The notes: generated from the sequence alone by a model not told the origin. A stretch of 42,968 bases of DNA from an uncultured Fidelibacterota bacterium (GCA_902562835.1 CACEUX010000014.1:1-42968), one strand, 5' to 3'; counted from the stretch's first letter, positions 18,695 through 26,773 are shown. Program-made: numbers and translations.

Positions 18695-18860
18695 GCTATA
18701 GCCTCATTATAATATTCTTTATTAAACATAATTTTCATTAACACCAAATGCCGGAAGAAACAATGGCTATACATATTTTCAAATCTTTGGTCACTACTTA
18801 TCTACTGGCATAAATAAATCGATTTTTTTCCTTTTTACAAGTGCCCCCTATTAAAGCGAA

Positions 18861-18901
18861 AATGACCCTGCTAGAGCATTTTGGCTCTTAACATGGTCAT
18901 T
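18861..18901 (-). terminator. compound hairpin downstream of rpmE, possible terminator
   Basis: Outer arms AATGACC (18861-18867) and GGTCATT (18895-18901) enclose inner arms AGAGC (18873-18877) and GCTCT (18884-18888) with a 6-base loop. On the minus strand the structure starts 16 bases after the rpmE stop and is followed by TTTTCGCTTT. The T-run is interrupted, so this may be a weak terminator or a 3' end stabiliser for rpmE. The remaining gap (18695-18860) is AT-rich and shows no gene; it should hold the prfA promoter. Confidence 0.45.
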
Positions 18902-18916
18902 TAGGATATTCTTATT

Positions 18917-19165
18917 CTACTTACGTCCGTATTTTTGATTAAACTTTTCTATACGTCCAGCTGTATCAACAAGATTCTGTTTACCAGTAAAAAATGGATG
19001 AGATTTATTGGAAATTTCAATCTTACATAATGGATACTCATTCCCATCATCCCACTTTATCGTTTCTTTAGTTTCAACAGTTGACTTAGTTAAAAAAGCA
19101 TAATCACAAGACGTATCTTTAAAAACAACCAACCGGTAATTATCCGGATGGGTACCTTTCTTCAT
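18917..19165 (-). CDS. rpmE2: 50S ribosomal protein L31, type B (zinc-free)
   Basis: An 82-aa ribosomal protein. The opening [17 protein letters not shown] and the ending [21 protein letters not shown] with a lysine/arginine tail are diagnostic. The zinc-binding cysteine pairs of type A L31 are missing and the extra loop [11 protein letters not shown] marks type B, which in other bacteria is used under zinc limitation. No second L31 gene is visible here, so it may be the only copy. ATG 19165 is preceded by the strong site AGGAGA 5 bases upstream. The aspC stop lies 13 bases before the start codon, so both may share a transcript. Confidence 0.95.
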   Translation of the reverse strand: MKKGTHPDNYRLVVFKDTSCDYAFLTKSTVETKETIKWDDGNEYPLCKIEISNKSHPFFTGKQNLVDTAGRIEKFNQKYGRK

Positions 19166-19178
19166 ATTTTTCTCCTAA

Positions 19179-20381
19179 TTAAATAATATTGGATAAAGCA
19201 GCACCAACCTGCTCTATTCCTTTTTCAATAACACTCGTACTTGTGGCATATGAGAACCTAATATGGCCAGGTGCTCCAAAACCATCGCCAGGTACTGTAA
19301 CAACACTCGCAGAGTTTAAAATATACTCTGAAATATCAAAAGTATCTTTCAAGACCTTCCCGCCTCCTTTCTTATTCAAATAAAAACTAAAATCAGGAAA
19401 CGCATAAAATGCACCACCTGGCATAAAAGAAGTAACCTTTGGCAATCGATTTAAGAGGTCAACCATCAACTCTCGTCTTTTTTTAAAAGAAAATTTCATT
19501 TCTTCAACACAATCTTGATTACCACTCAACGCTTCTATTCCAGCTTTTTGGCCTATAGAGTTTGCACATGATGTCGCCTGGCCTTGCAATTTAGACATCG
19601 CTTTTATGATTTTTCTTGGGCCTGCTGTATAACCAATTCTCCAACCTGTCATGGCATAGGTTTTTGACAGGCTTAAACATGTGACTACGGTAGCATTGAT
19701 ATTATTCTGCCTGTTTAATTTTTCTGTACTTATGAACTCTCCATCATATACGAGTCGCTCATAACATTCATCAGAAATAATAACCCACTCGTTTTCTTTT
19801 GCAATTCTTAATAGTTTTAACAATGCTTTCTCCCCCCACACACCTCCTGTAGGGTTTGATGGAGAATTAATAATGATTCCTCTTACATTCGGATTTATCT
19901 TTGATTGTAAATCATCAAAATCAGGTTCAAAATTATTTTCTGCTATAGTATCTACAAGTAAAGGCTCTGCATCTGCAAGTCGCACAAATTCCGGGAAGGA
20001 TACCCAATAAGGCCTAAGAATCATTACCTCATCACCAGCTCCAAATAGAGCCTGACATGCAGTATAAAGACTTTGCTTCTCTCCGTTGGAAACAAGGATA
20101 TCTTGTATATTATAAGCTATCCCATTTTCTTTGTTAAGCTTGTCACAAATTGCTTGTCTAAACTCAATCATTCCAGGACCAGCAGTGTATTTTGTATATC
20201 CTTGGTCCATTGCTTTTTTCCCAGCCTTGATAATGTGCTCAGGCGTATTAAAATCAGGTTCTCCAACTGAAAAATTAATTACGTCTAAACCTTGTGTACG
20301 CATTTCTGCCGCAATTGTTGCCATTTGTAATGTAAATGAAGGCTTGACCTTTGAAACGCGATCAGATAGTTTATAATTCAA
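19179..20381 (-). CDS. aspC: pyridoxal-phosphate aspartate aminotransferase, class I
   Basis: A 400-aa aminotransferase of the AspB/AspC (subgroup Ib) type, transferring amino groups between aspartate and 2-oxoglutarate. The PLP-binding lysine is K240 in SLSKTYAMTGWRIGY. The ring-stacking and phosphate-contacting segments are NSPSNPTGG (N175 region) and ISDECYERL (D204). The C-terminal arginine that binds the alpha-carboxylate lies in GHIRFSYATS. The start is TTG at 20381, inside the TTGA overlap with the upstream Cas6b-like gene; it matches the family's beginning LSDRVSKVKPSFT, and no ATG occurs before residue 20. Closely related enzymes can also accept prephenate, so aspartate/prephenate specificity is not settled. 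Confidence 0.92.
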   Translation of the reverse strand: MNYKLSDRVSKVKPSFTLQMATIAAEMRTQGLDVINFSVGEPDFNTPEHIIKAGKKAMDQGYTKYTAGPGMIEFRQAICDKLNKENGIAYNIQDILVSNGEKQSLYTACQALFGAGDEVMILRPYWVSFPEFVRLADAEPLLVDTIAENNFEPDFDDLQSKINPNVRGIIINSPSNPTGGVWGEKALLKLLRIAKENEWVIISDECYERLVYDGEFISTEKLNRQNNINATVVTCLSLSKTYAMTGWRIGYTAGPRKIIKAMSKLQGQATSCANSIGQKAGIEALSGNQDCVEEMKFSFKKRRELMVDLLNRLPKVTSFMPGGAFYAFPDFSFYLNKKGGGKVLKDTFDISEYILNSASVVTVPGDGFGAPGHIRFSYATSTSVIEKGIEQVGAALSNII

Positions 20382-21469
20382 AACTTATGTTGTTTTTTAT
20401 GGTGCTTCTCTGTGTTAAACTTATAATCATCTTTGGAATCATTCGGTTTTTTATTATCATCTCTATTTTCTTCTTCAATATCAAATTCCTCAGAGAATAA
20501 ATGTCCATGTCCTGGGCTCCTTTTCTTTTGATTGTAGGGGTTGTTCCGAGTTTGGATATTGCCTTTGTTCGTATTTGAATAGTATTTCTGTTTATTTTTT
20601 TTATTTTTATTCTGATGTTTTTTATTTTTATTCTGATGTTTTTTATTTTTATTTGATGAGCGTTTTCTGCGTTTTGGCTTTGGTACTTCAGATGCAGATA
20701 TACACTCTAAATCTTCTCTTTTTTCAAGAGGTTCAATCTCTTGGCCCTTTGCATCTTCCATTAATGCTTCTTTATCAAAAGAGAATGACTCAGGATTGAA
20801 CATCCCATAAATCGTTCCAAAACCGCGTGTAATCCCATTCCCAATACCAATATAATTTGGCAATATAAAATTTGTTTTAAATTCTCCCATAAATGCTCCC
20901 CATTTATTCTCATCAACAGGCTTGGGGAAAAGACTTGAAACCTTTACTTTTGTAAAAATGTTATCTTCTAGGCTTATGCCAACTTCATTAGCTAGAAAAA
21001 TAATATTTTGACCTAGCAACTTATTTAAATAAGATGGTTTTTCTTGATTTGTAAGAAATTTATATTTACCACCAGTCATGTGGTTCAAAGCAACCCATGG
21101 AGTAATAAAGCGATATCTTACCAAATGCTTAGCAGGGATAAATTGTTGATTTGCATCCTCTATGTCACAATCTTGAATTTCAAAAGTAATATTTCCAAAA
21201 TCCAGTGATTCGAACTTATCACAAATCGATAAAACTGATTCTACTCCCTCGTTTATGCCAATGATATAAATCTGCTCATTTAATATTTTTACTTGGACTC
21301 TAGGATAGAGGAATCTATCCCGGTATGAACCATCTAACATAGGCACAATGGGTTCATCTGAGTATTGCCGCATAAAAACACCTTTTACTTGGTAAGGAGT
21401 TTTTCTTACTGGTTTATTTGTAATGACCCTGGCGACAACAGATTTTATATCAGGGTAACTATCACTCAT
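20378..21469 (-). CDS. Cas6b-like RNA-binding/endoribonuclease-family protein with a basic low-complexity tail
   Basis: A 363-aa protein in two parts. Residues about 25-222 match the pattern I know for the Cas6b N- and C-terminal domains: YPRVQVKI (55-62), IIGINEGVESVL (69-80), YRFITPWVALN (119-129), and the glycine-rich RAMP loop LPNYIGIGNGITRGFGTIYG (203-222). The paired histidines often seen before the YP motif are not present (PMLDGSYRDRFLYP), so cleavage activity is doubtful; H115 and H130 are the only core histidines. From about residue 264 the protein is highly basic and disordered (KPKRRKRSS, then repeated NKNKKHQ units), with an acidic patch near 327-338 and a Lys/His end. It begins 24 bases after rho and overlaps aspC (TTGA). 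No other cas gene or array is in the window. Confidence 0.65.
   Translation of the reverse strand: MSDSYPDIKSVVARVITNKPVRKTPYQVKGVFMRQYSDEPIVPMLDGSYRDRFLYPRVQVKILNEQIYIIGINEGVESVLSICDKFESLDFGNITFEIQDCDIEDANQQFIPAKHLVRYRFITPWVALNHMTGGKYKFLTNQEKPSYLNKLLGQNIIFLANEVGISLEDNIFTKVKVSSLFPKPVDENKWGAFMGEFKTNFILPNYIGIGNGITRGFGTIYGMFNPESFSFDKEALMEDAKGQEIEPLEKREDLECISASEVPKPKRRKRSSNKNKKHQNKNKKHQNKNKKNKQKYYSNTNKGNIQTRNNPYNQKKRSPGHGHLFSEEFDIEEENRDDNKKPNDSKDDYKFNTEKHHKKQHKF
20597..20651 (-). repeat. 21-bp tandem repeat inside the Cas6b-like gene
   Basis: On the plus strand the unit TTCTGATGTTTTTTATTTTTA occurs perfectly at 20610-20630 and 20631-20651, and its last 13 bases also occur at 20597-20609. The unit length is a multiple of three. 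On the coding strand it encodes repeated KNKKHQN units in the basic tail. It has no spacers and is not a CRISPR. Such a repeat is prone to length change by slippage. Confidence 0.88.
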
Positions 21470-21493
21470 ATTGCATGCAAAATGCCAAAATAT

Positions 21494-22744
21494 CTATTGG
21501 CTCATTGTATCAAGGAATTCTTCATTAGACTTAGTTCGTTTCATTCTGTCTTGCATGAATTCCATTGCCTCTTCTACTTTCATATCATTCAAAAGTTTAC
21601 GAAGAATCCACATTCTACCTAATTCTTTACGACTGAGCAGTAATTCTTCTTTCCTGGTACCAGAACGTATAATATCGAAAGCTGGGTATACTCTTCTATC
21701 ACTTAATCGACGATCTAACGCTAATTCCATATTCCCAGTACCTTTAAATTCCTCAAAAATTACTTCATCTGCTCTGCTGCCTGTATCAATAAGCGCAGTG
21801 GATACAATAGTTAAACTTCCACCTTCTTCTGTATTCCTTGCCGCGCCGAAGAATTGCTTAGGTTTTTTAAGTGCATTAAAGTCTACACCTCCAGAAAGTA
21901 TTTTCCCACTATGGGGTATTACTGCATTGTGGGCACGAGCAAGTCGTGTTATACTATCAAGTAGAATAACTACATCATTTCCATATTCTACCATCCTTTT
22001 TGCTTTTTGTAAAACCATATCAGCAACAGAAACATGGCGTTCTGGAGGCTCATCGAATGTAGAACTAATAACTTCAGCGTTTACATTCCTTTTCATATCT
22101 GTTACTTCTTCTGGTCTTTCATCTATTAATAAGACAATTCTTTTTGTTTCTGGATGATTTTCACTTATTGCATTCGCTAATTTTTGTAGAAGAACAGTCT
22201 TGCCTGTTTTTGGTTGCGCTACAATAAGCCCCCTCTGTCCTTTGCCTATAGGAGAAATTAAATCCATAATTCTCATTGAAAGGTCTTTTGATTTTGATTC
22301 TAATTTAAATTTCTCTTCAGGATATAATGGAGTGAAGTTATCAAAAAGAATTATATCCTTTAATTTATCTATGGGCTCATCATTGACCATCTCTACTTTT
22401 AGTAAGGCGTAGAAGCGTTCTTTTGATTTAGGGGGTCTTATTTGCCCAGATATCAAGTGTCCTGTTTTCATCCCGAATCGTTTTATTTGCGATGGGCTTA
22501 CATAAATATCATCAGGACCAGGCATATAATTATAATCCGGAGACCGGAGAAACCCATAACCATCCTGCATAACCTCTAAAACACCTCTGGCAGTAAAAGA
22601 ATTATCTTTTTTTGCATGTGTTTCTAATATTTTAACAATTAGCTCTTGTTTATTAAGGCCAGCTATACCGCCTTCTATATTTAATTTTTGTGCTAATTCC
22701 GTGACTTCACGAATATTTAGTGATTGCAGCTCATTGAGGTTCAT
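21494..22744 (-). CDS. rho: transcription termination factor Rho
   Basis: A 416-aa hexameric RNA-dependent ATPase that ends transcription. The N-terminal Rho-N helices ([16 protein letters not shown]) precede the cold-shock-like RNA-binding fold ([20 protein letters not shown]). The P-loop is AQPKTGKT (176-183), in place of the more usual APPKAGKT. Other conserved parts are [11 protein letters not shown], the Walker [17 protein letters not shown] with the catalytic region, the Q-loop [13 protein letters not shown] and the R-loop GGSLTI. Length is typical with no large insertion. It starts at ATG 22744, 81 bases after folC, and the Cas6b-like gene follows 24 bases later with no terminator between them. 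Confidence 0.97.
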   Translation of the reverse strand: MNLNELQSLNIREVTELAQKLNIEGGIAGLNKQELIVKILETHAKKDNSFTARGVLEVMQDGYGFLRSPDYNYMPGPDDIYVSPSQIKRFGMKTGHLISGQIRPPKSKERFYALLKVEMVNDEPIDKLKDIILFDNFTPLYPEEKFKLESKSKDLSMRIMDLISPIGKGQRGLIVAQPKTGKTVLLQKLANAISENHPETKRIVLLIDERPEEVTDMKRNVNAEVISSTFDEPPERHVSVADMVLQKAKRMVEYGNDVVILLDSITRLARAHNAVIPHSGKILSGGVDFNALKKPKQFFGAARNTEEGGSLTIVSTALIDTGSRADEVIFEEFKGTGNMELALDRRLSDRRVYPAFDIIRSGTRKEELLLSRKELGRMWILRKLLNDMKVEEAMEFMQDRMKRTKSNEEFLDTMSQ

Positions 22745-22779
22745 ATATTTAATACTCTCTTAAAAAATCTTTGGAAGAT

Positions 22780-22811
22780 AAAATTATAAAACTCCGCGGG
22801 GGCACTGGAGT
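22780..22811 (-). terminator. possible weak terminator between folC and rho
   Basis: Arms ACTCC (22791-22795) and GGAGT (22807-22811) flank an 11-base GC-rich loop. On the minus strand the hairpin is followed by TTTATAATTTT. It lies 15 bases after the folC stop. The five-pair stem is short, so the call is tentative; alternatively it is part of the rho leader, where autoregulation is known in other bacteria. Confidence 0.33.
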
Positions 22812-22825
22812 AGATATAAATTACA

Positions 22826-24088
22826 TCAAATAACACCTGAGTCAAAAGAAATTTCAAACTCATTGAAAATATCCTCGGCAATATAATGTGTGCCAAAAAT
22901 TAGTCCGATATCTTTATCTTTTATTAATGACATTAAACCTTTTATACCATCTTTTATTGATTCCACAGGACTATTATCTACACCCAGATTATTGAGTTTA
23001 GTTGATAAGTTTTCTGCATTAAGTAATAAACCATTTTTACTATCTGCGATAAATAGTTTTTTTAATTTATCTTTTAATTGAAAAGCAATAAGGTCTAAAT
23101 CTTTATCACCTTTTAGACAAAAAAGGCCATAAATATTATGATCGGGGTAAATCATACTGAAAGATCGTAATGTCGCTTTAATACCAGATTCATTATGCGC
23201 AACATCATAATAAATTTTCTTAGATAAACATTGTATTCGCCCAGGCCAATATAAATCTCTCAAACTTTTACAAATAGCTTTATGTTTGATTTTATTATCA
23301 AAATGCCCTACTGCGGATATAGCGAGTGCTGCATTTACCGCCTGAAAATCACCAATTAATGGTGTTTTATAATTTTTCTTATCAAGACTAAAACTTGTAC
23401 CATTAGGATTAATAGAAATATTTAGGGGATCATCAGCAACAATAATAGATGTTTTTTTTTCTTTAGCTTTATCAAATAATATATCCATCACGACTCTATC
23501 TTGTTTTGCAGTTATTAACACAATATCATCTTTTATAATACCAGATTTTTCTTTTGCAATTTGTTGTATACTATTTCCAAGAATATCCATATGGTCCATT
23601 GAAATAGGCGTCATAATAGTCATAATAGGCTCAATTACATTTGTAGAGTCTAATCTACCACCTAGGCCCGTTTCAATTACAGCTATGTCTACATTGTGAT
23701 CTTGAAAATATTTAAGAGCCATTGCTGTTGTAACTTCAAAAAATGTTGAGTCTATTTTTTGTATAGCAGTATCTACATTTTTTATAAAAGATATTATTTC
23801 ATCATTCTTTATAGGGAATCCATTAACCCTAATTCTCTCATTAAAATTAATTAAATGAGGAGAGGTGTAAAGCCCAACTTTATATCCATTCCCCCTAAGT
23901 ATACATTCTATATGTGCACATGTTGACCCCTTGCCATTTGTACCTGCAACATGAATTAGCTTCAGCTTCTTTTGAGGATTACCTAAAAATTCCAATAGTT
24001 GAAATGTGTGTTCAAGTCCAAGCTTGATTCCATTCCGCTGCAATGCATACAAGGAATCCAGTTCAACACTGATATCAGGAGAGGTCAA
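22826..24088 (-). CDS. folC: bifunctional folylpolyglutamate synthase / dihydrofolate synthase
   Basis: A 420-aa Mur-ligase-family enzyme that joins glutamate to dihydropteroate and extends folate polyglutamate tails. The ATP-binding loop is HVAGTNGKGST (46-56), followed by LYTSPHLINFNERI. The family's second block VIETGLGGRLDSTN and the TPISMDHMDILG segment with the Mg-ligand His are present; YYDVAHNESG is the C-terminal domain marker. The start is TTG at 24088, overlapping the end of murI by 14 bases; no ATG occurs before the P-loop and the family N-terminus (NGIKLGLE) follows directly. At 420 aa it is normal length. It is part of an amiC-murI-folC run. Confidence 0.93.
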   Translation of the reverse strand: MTSPDISVELDSLYALQRNGIKLGLEHTFQLLEFLGNPQKKLKLIHVAGTNGKGSTCAHIECILRGNGYKVGLYTSPHLINFNERIRVNGFPIKNDEIISFIKNVDTAIQKIDSTFFEVTTAMALKYFQDHNVDIAVIETGLGGRLDSTNVIEPIMTIMTPISMDHMDILGNSIQQIAKEKSGIIKDDIVLITAKQDRVVMDILFDKAKEKKTSIIVADDPLNISINPNGTSFSLDKKNYKTPLIGDFQAVNAALAISAVGHFDNKIKHKAICKSLRDLYWPGRIQCLSKKIYYDVAHNESGIKATLRSFSMIYPDHNIYGLFCLKGDKDLDLIAFQLKDKLKKLFIADSKNGLLLNAENLSTKLNNLGVDNSPVESIKDGIKGLMSLIKDKDIGLIFGTHYIAEDIFNEFEISFDSGVI

Positions 24089-24872
24089 TATGCTTCGCTT
24101 CTATTATACTTTTATGCAAGAATCTTGAGGCAAGAGTATCAAAATATTTAGGGTCATCTGTAACAAAACATTGAATTTCACCTTTATTAGCAGTTGAAAT
24201 TAATTTGTGGCTATTTAACTCATACGCTACCGATCTAGCTATGGCATTCCCTGAATCAACAAGGGTAATGTTTTTACCTAGAAATGATCCTATAACTTTT
24301 TTTAAAAGTGGATAATGAGTACAACCAAGAATTACTGTATCAATGTCGGAAGATTGGAGTTCTTTTAGATAAAAGCCTGCTACCGATAGAGGAATCTCTC
24401 CTTCTACTAACCCTTCTTCAACTAAAGGGACAAACAAAGGACATGCTTTACTGATAATTTTTATATCGGGGACTTTAGATAGCAGTTTTTTCCCATATGC
24501 ATTAGAGCTAATTGTCCCCTGTGTACCTAAAACCCCTATATTTTTATTCTTAGTTATATTTATTGCAAAATTAACACCAGGGTTGATTACTCCAACTATA
24601 GGTAAATAAAAGTGAGATTGTAAATAATGTATTGCCATTGACGATACGGTATTACAAGCGACAACAATTATTTTGCAATTTTGTTGAATAAGCCATTCCG
24701 TAATCTCCCGGGAATACTGCTTTATTCGTTGAGGACTTTTATTCCCGTATGGTACACGGGCGGTATCTCCTACATACAATATATTTTCATTTGGCAGAGC
24801 ACTTGAAAGAGCACTGACAACGGTTAACCCACCAATACCAGAATCAAATACCCCTATAGGTCTATCATCCAT
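24075..24872 (-). CDS. murI: glutamate racemase
   Basis: A 265-aa cofactor-independent racemase making D-glutamate for peptidoglycan. The opening IGVFDSGIGGLTV carries the catalytic-site Asp10 and Ser11. The two catalytic cysteines are C73 in VVACNTVSS and C184 in LGCTHYPLL, and ILYVGDTARVPYGNKS is the conserved substrate loop. Length and motifs are complete. It starts at ATG 24872, 3 bases after the amidase stop, and its end overlaps folC. The neighbourhood with an amidase fits a cell-wall role. Confidence 0.96.
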   Translation of the reverse strand: MDDRPIGVFDSGIGGLTVVSALSSALPNENILYVGDTARVPYGNKSPQRIKQYSREITEWLIQQNCKIIVVACNTVSSMAIHYLQSHFYLPIVGVINPGVNFAINITKNKNIGVLGTQGTISSNAYGKKLLSKVPDIKIISKACPLFVPLVEEGLVEGEIPLSVAGFYLKELQSSDIDTVILGCTHYPLLKKVIGSFLGKNITLVDSGNAIARSVAYELNSHKLISTANKGEIQCFVTDDPKYFDTLASRFLHKSIIEAKHIDLS

Positions 24873-24875
24873 ATT

Positions 24876-26342
24876 TCATTCTCCTGCAAGAATTTTTTCT
24901 CTTGATTGTTTGAAATGCTTTATAGCTTGGTAGATAGCCTCAGCTATTTTTTGTTTATGTGCTTTTTCTCTCAACTTTTTTTCCTCCGAAGGATTTGATA
25001 TAAAACCAACTTCCACTAAGGCATTTGGCATGGATGCTCCAATTAAAACATAGAACCCTGCTTGTTTGACACCTCGATTTGGGGTGTTTAAGCGTTTGTC
25101 TAATTCCATCTGTATAATCGAAGCAAGGTCTTCGCTTTCTTTCATAAACATACTTTGCGCCATAGTTGCCATAATGAGGGCCTCTCCAGTAAGATCTTCA
25201 TATTGGTCTGTAAATTCTTCTAAGCTTATAACAGAATTCTCTCTTGATGCGACTTCAATAGCGTCCTGACTTTTACCGGGTCTAAGTAAAAAGGTTTCAA
25301 ACCCTTGGACTTTTCTATTCTTATTTGCATTTGCATGGATGCTAACAAATAATTTCCCGTTTGAATCATTTGCTATTTTTGTTCTATCTAACAGAGGAAT
25401 AAAGACATCCTCGTCTCTAGTATAAACAACTTTAATACCAGATTTTTCTAAAAGTCTTCCTGCACGCTTGGTTATATCCAAAGCTACATCTTTTTCTTTA
25501 GTCCCATATTTGCCTATTGCTCCAGGATCTTTACCGCCGTGACCAGCATCAAGGACTACAGTATCCAAACGCCATCGTTCTTTTACGTCTTGGATATGCT
25601 CATCAATCTGACCAAGAGGCGTACGTAATGTAATAACAATTTCATTTGGATCAAGGCTTTGGTACCATTCATGGCTAATAACTTCACGGCTTAGCTTGAA
25701 GGCTATTTGTCCAGTGCTTCCAATTTGATCTGATTCTATCTGACGGACAACACCACGTGTTAAGCCAGAATTAATATTTACTGTATCAACTACAGCACCG
25801 GCAATTGTTAAATAATACCAACCATGTTTATTGATAAATGAACTAATATTCCTTTCAGAAAATGGTTTTTTTGTAGCTAAGTGAATTATTGTACCATTTG
25901 ATTTCACATCAATACTTATGTTTGTTACATTGAACCTAATGATATCAATTTCTAGTAATTCTTTTTGAGAATCAAAATTTATTCCAGGAAGAATGGTCCC
26001 CTTTATTATTTCAAAAAAATATTCAGCTGGAAGATATAAATCATCATCCTCTACCAGCGTTACTTGTGGCATTTGATATGCGTTATCATTTATAATAACA
26101 TAACTACTGTTACCAGAAACTTTAACTTTTGACCCTGAAATATAGAGTACTAGTTTTCGCCTCTCAGAATTTTCATATATCTTAGAAGTAAATGACTCTC
26201 CTAAATCTTTTGCAGAAACATATATCGGCTTTACACTGGGGAGAACTTTAATCTCTGATTCGGTGCCCGAACTTCGGTTAAAAACATGGATGTCGCTCCT
26301 CAGCAAAGAAAGGGGAATTATTAGTAATAATATATAGCGCAT
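24876..26342 (-). CDS. N-acetylmuramoyl-L-alanine amidase (Amidase_3)
   Basis: A 488-aa exported enzyme that cuts the amide bond between MurNAc and the stem peptide. A signal peptide (MRYILLLIIPLSLL) is followed by about 230 residues containing a copper-amine-oxidase-N-like/AMIN-type beta region. The catalytic domain has zinc ligands H268 (VVLDAGHGGKDPGAIG), E283 (KEKDVAL) and H336 (VSIHANAN), and the catalytic glutamate E444 in ALVEVGFISNPSE. The segment SMFMKESEDLASIIQ (about 407-421) falls where the autoinhibitory helix occurs in AmiB/AmiC proteins, suggesting activation by a LytM-type partner. ATG 26342 lies only about 20 bases from the T-tract of a terminator for the upstream genes. Confidence 0.93.
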   Translation of the reverse strand: MRYILLLIIPLSLLRSDIHVFNRSSGTESEIKVLPSVKPIYVSAKDLGESFTSKIYENSERRKLVLYISGSKVKVSGNSSYVIINDNAYQMPQVTLVEDDDLYLPAEYFFEIIKGTILPGINFDSQKELLEIDIIRFNVTNISIDVKSNGTIIHLATKKPFSERNISSFINKHGWYYLTIAGAVVDTVNINSGLTRGVVRQIESDQIGSTGQIAFKLSREVISHEWYQSLDPNEIVITLRTPLGQIDEHIQDVKERWRLDTVVLDAGHGGKDPGAIGKYGTKEKDVALDITKRAGRLLEKSGIKVVYTRDEDVFIPLLDRTKIANDSNGKLFVSIHANANKNRKVQGFETFLLRPGKSQDAIEVASRENSVISLEEFTDQYEDLTGEALIMATMAQSMFMKESEDLASIIQMELDKRLNTPNRGVKQAGFYVLIGASMPNALVEVGFISNPSEEKKLREKAHKQKIAEAIYQAIKHFKQSREKILAGE

Positions 26343-26363
26343 TAATTATGCCAGGACATTAGA

Positions 26364-26396
26364 TAAAAAAATACCACACTTGTAATATAAGTATGG
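26364..26396 (-). terminator. intrinsic terminator of the small-membrane-protein operon
   Basis: On the minus strand CCATACTT pairs with AAGTGTGG (plus-strand arms 26389-26396 and 26374-26381; eight pairs including one G-U) around a 7-base loop. It is followed by TATTTTTTTATC (the A-run at 26365-26371 on the plus strand). This is a standard intrinsic terminator, 100 bases after the stop of the 72-aa gene and just ahead of the amidase start. Confidence 0.72.
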
Positions 26397-26408
26397 CAGT
26401 TTATTCAT

Positions 26409-26442
26409 AGTGCTTCAAATAAATTAATTATAATTAAGCACT
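26409..26442. repeat. AT-rich inverted repeat in the 3' region of the small-protein operon
   Basis: AGTGCTT (26409-26415) and AAGCACT (26436-26442) flank a 20-base loop that itself contains the self-complementary TTAATTATAATTAA. It lies between the GC-rich hairpin and the intrinsic terminator, so three hairpins occur in series within about 110 bases. Confidence 0.5.
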
Positions 26443-26450
26443 CAAAACAG

Positions 26451-26475
26451 ATGCGCCCCGAAAGACGGGGCGCAT
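26451..26475 (-). terminator. perfect 10-bp GC-rich hairpin after the 72-aa gene
   Basis: ATGCGCCCCG (26451-26460) and CGGGGCGCAT (26466-26475) are perfectly complementary with the loop AAAGA. It lies 20 bases beyond the stop of the 72-aa gene on the minus strand and is followed there by CTGTTTTGAG, which is a poor T-tract. It may act as terminator or as a 3' mRNA stabiliser in front of the clear terminator further on. Confidence 0.6.
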
Positions 26476-26495
26476 TCACTGATTTCAAATTCAGA

Positions 26496-26714
26496 CTATT
26501 TTTTGTTGTCGTACCACATTACTAAAATCGCCAGTGAGAGTATTCCTGCAAATCCTGCGTCTCCAAATTGGGACATTATCCGACCCAATCCAGCAATAAC
26601 TCCAAAAAAGTCATCGAACAGAATTCCAACAATAATACCAATGACGACCAATGTCTTGGCCACATCAGTGATTTGCCCAAGCCATTCATTTAAGGTTTGC
26701 AAGCCTTTCAGCAT
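26496..26714 (-). CDS. small two-helix membrane protein B, 72 aa, paralogue of the adjacent 69-aa protein
   Basis: I recognise no named family. The protein has an amphipathic N-terminus (MLKGLQTLNEWLGQITD), a hydrophobic helix (about 20-34), a short turn with DDFF, then a second helix region ending in FGDAGFAGILSLAILVMW and a charged DNKK tail. Forty residues align without a gap to the neighbouring protein with 15 identities (V, K, L, V in helix 1; F, D, GFAG before helix 2), so the two are paralogues. ATG 26714 has a perfect AGGAGG (26720-26725) with 5-base spacing. That site is half covered by a possible hairpin. Two hairpins downstream would end the transcript. It is probably an abundant inner-membrane protein that oligomerises; this is inference. 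Confidence 0.82.
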   Translation of the reverse strand: MLKGLQTLNEWLGQITDVAKTLVVIGIIVGILFDDFFGVIAGLGRIMSQFGDAGFAGILSLAILVMWYDNKK

Positions 26715-26719
26715 AGTTT

Positions 26720-26773
26720 CCTCCTGTTGTCAGGAAAAGGAAGGTCAAAAAACATCCTTCCAACAATATCCTG
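26720..26773 (-). promoter_or_regulatory. possible switching hairpins around the ribosome binding site of protein B
   Basis: On the minus strand the segment TCCTG (26735-26731) can pair with the CAGGA that overlaps the Shine-Dalgarno (26726-26722, loop ACAA), hiding it. It can instead pair with an upstream CAGGA (26773-26769), which would enclose a GGAAGG/CCTTCC hairpin (26761-26756 with 26744-26739). That inner hairpin is followed by TTTT and could also act as a partial terminator. The two TCCTG pairings exclude each other, the layout of a translational attenuator or a coupling device. Confidence 0.42.

Noticed and set aside
20597-20651. Short direct repeats as a CRISPR remnant next to a Cas6b-like gene
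   Set aside because: The units are directly adjacent, 21 bp, AT-only rich and in frame with the coding sequence; there are no spacers.
21471-21480. Palindrome TTGCATGCAA before the Cas6b-like gene
   Set aside because: A 10-bp palindrome alone in AT-rich DNA, between two genes 24 bases apart, is too weak to call an operator.
21471-22157. Long open frame on the plus strand opposite rho
   Set aside because: It is antisense to a fully conserved Rho protein, with serine-rich low-information translation and no family motif.
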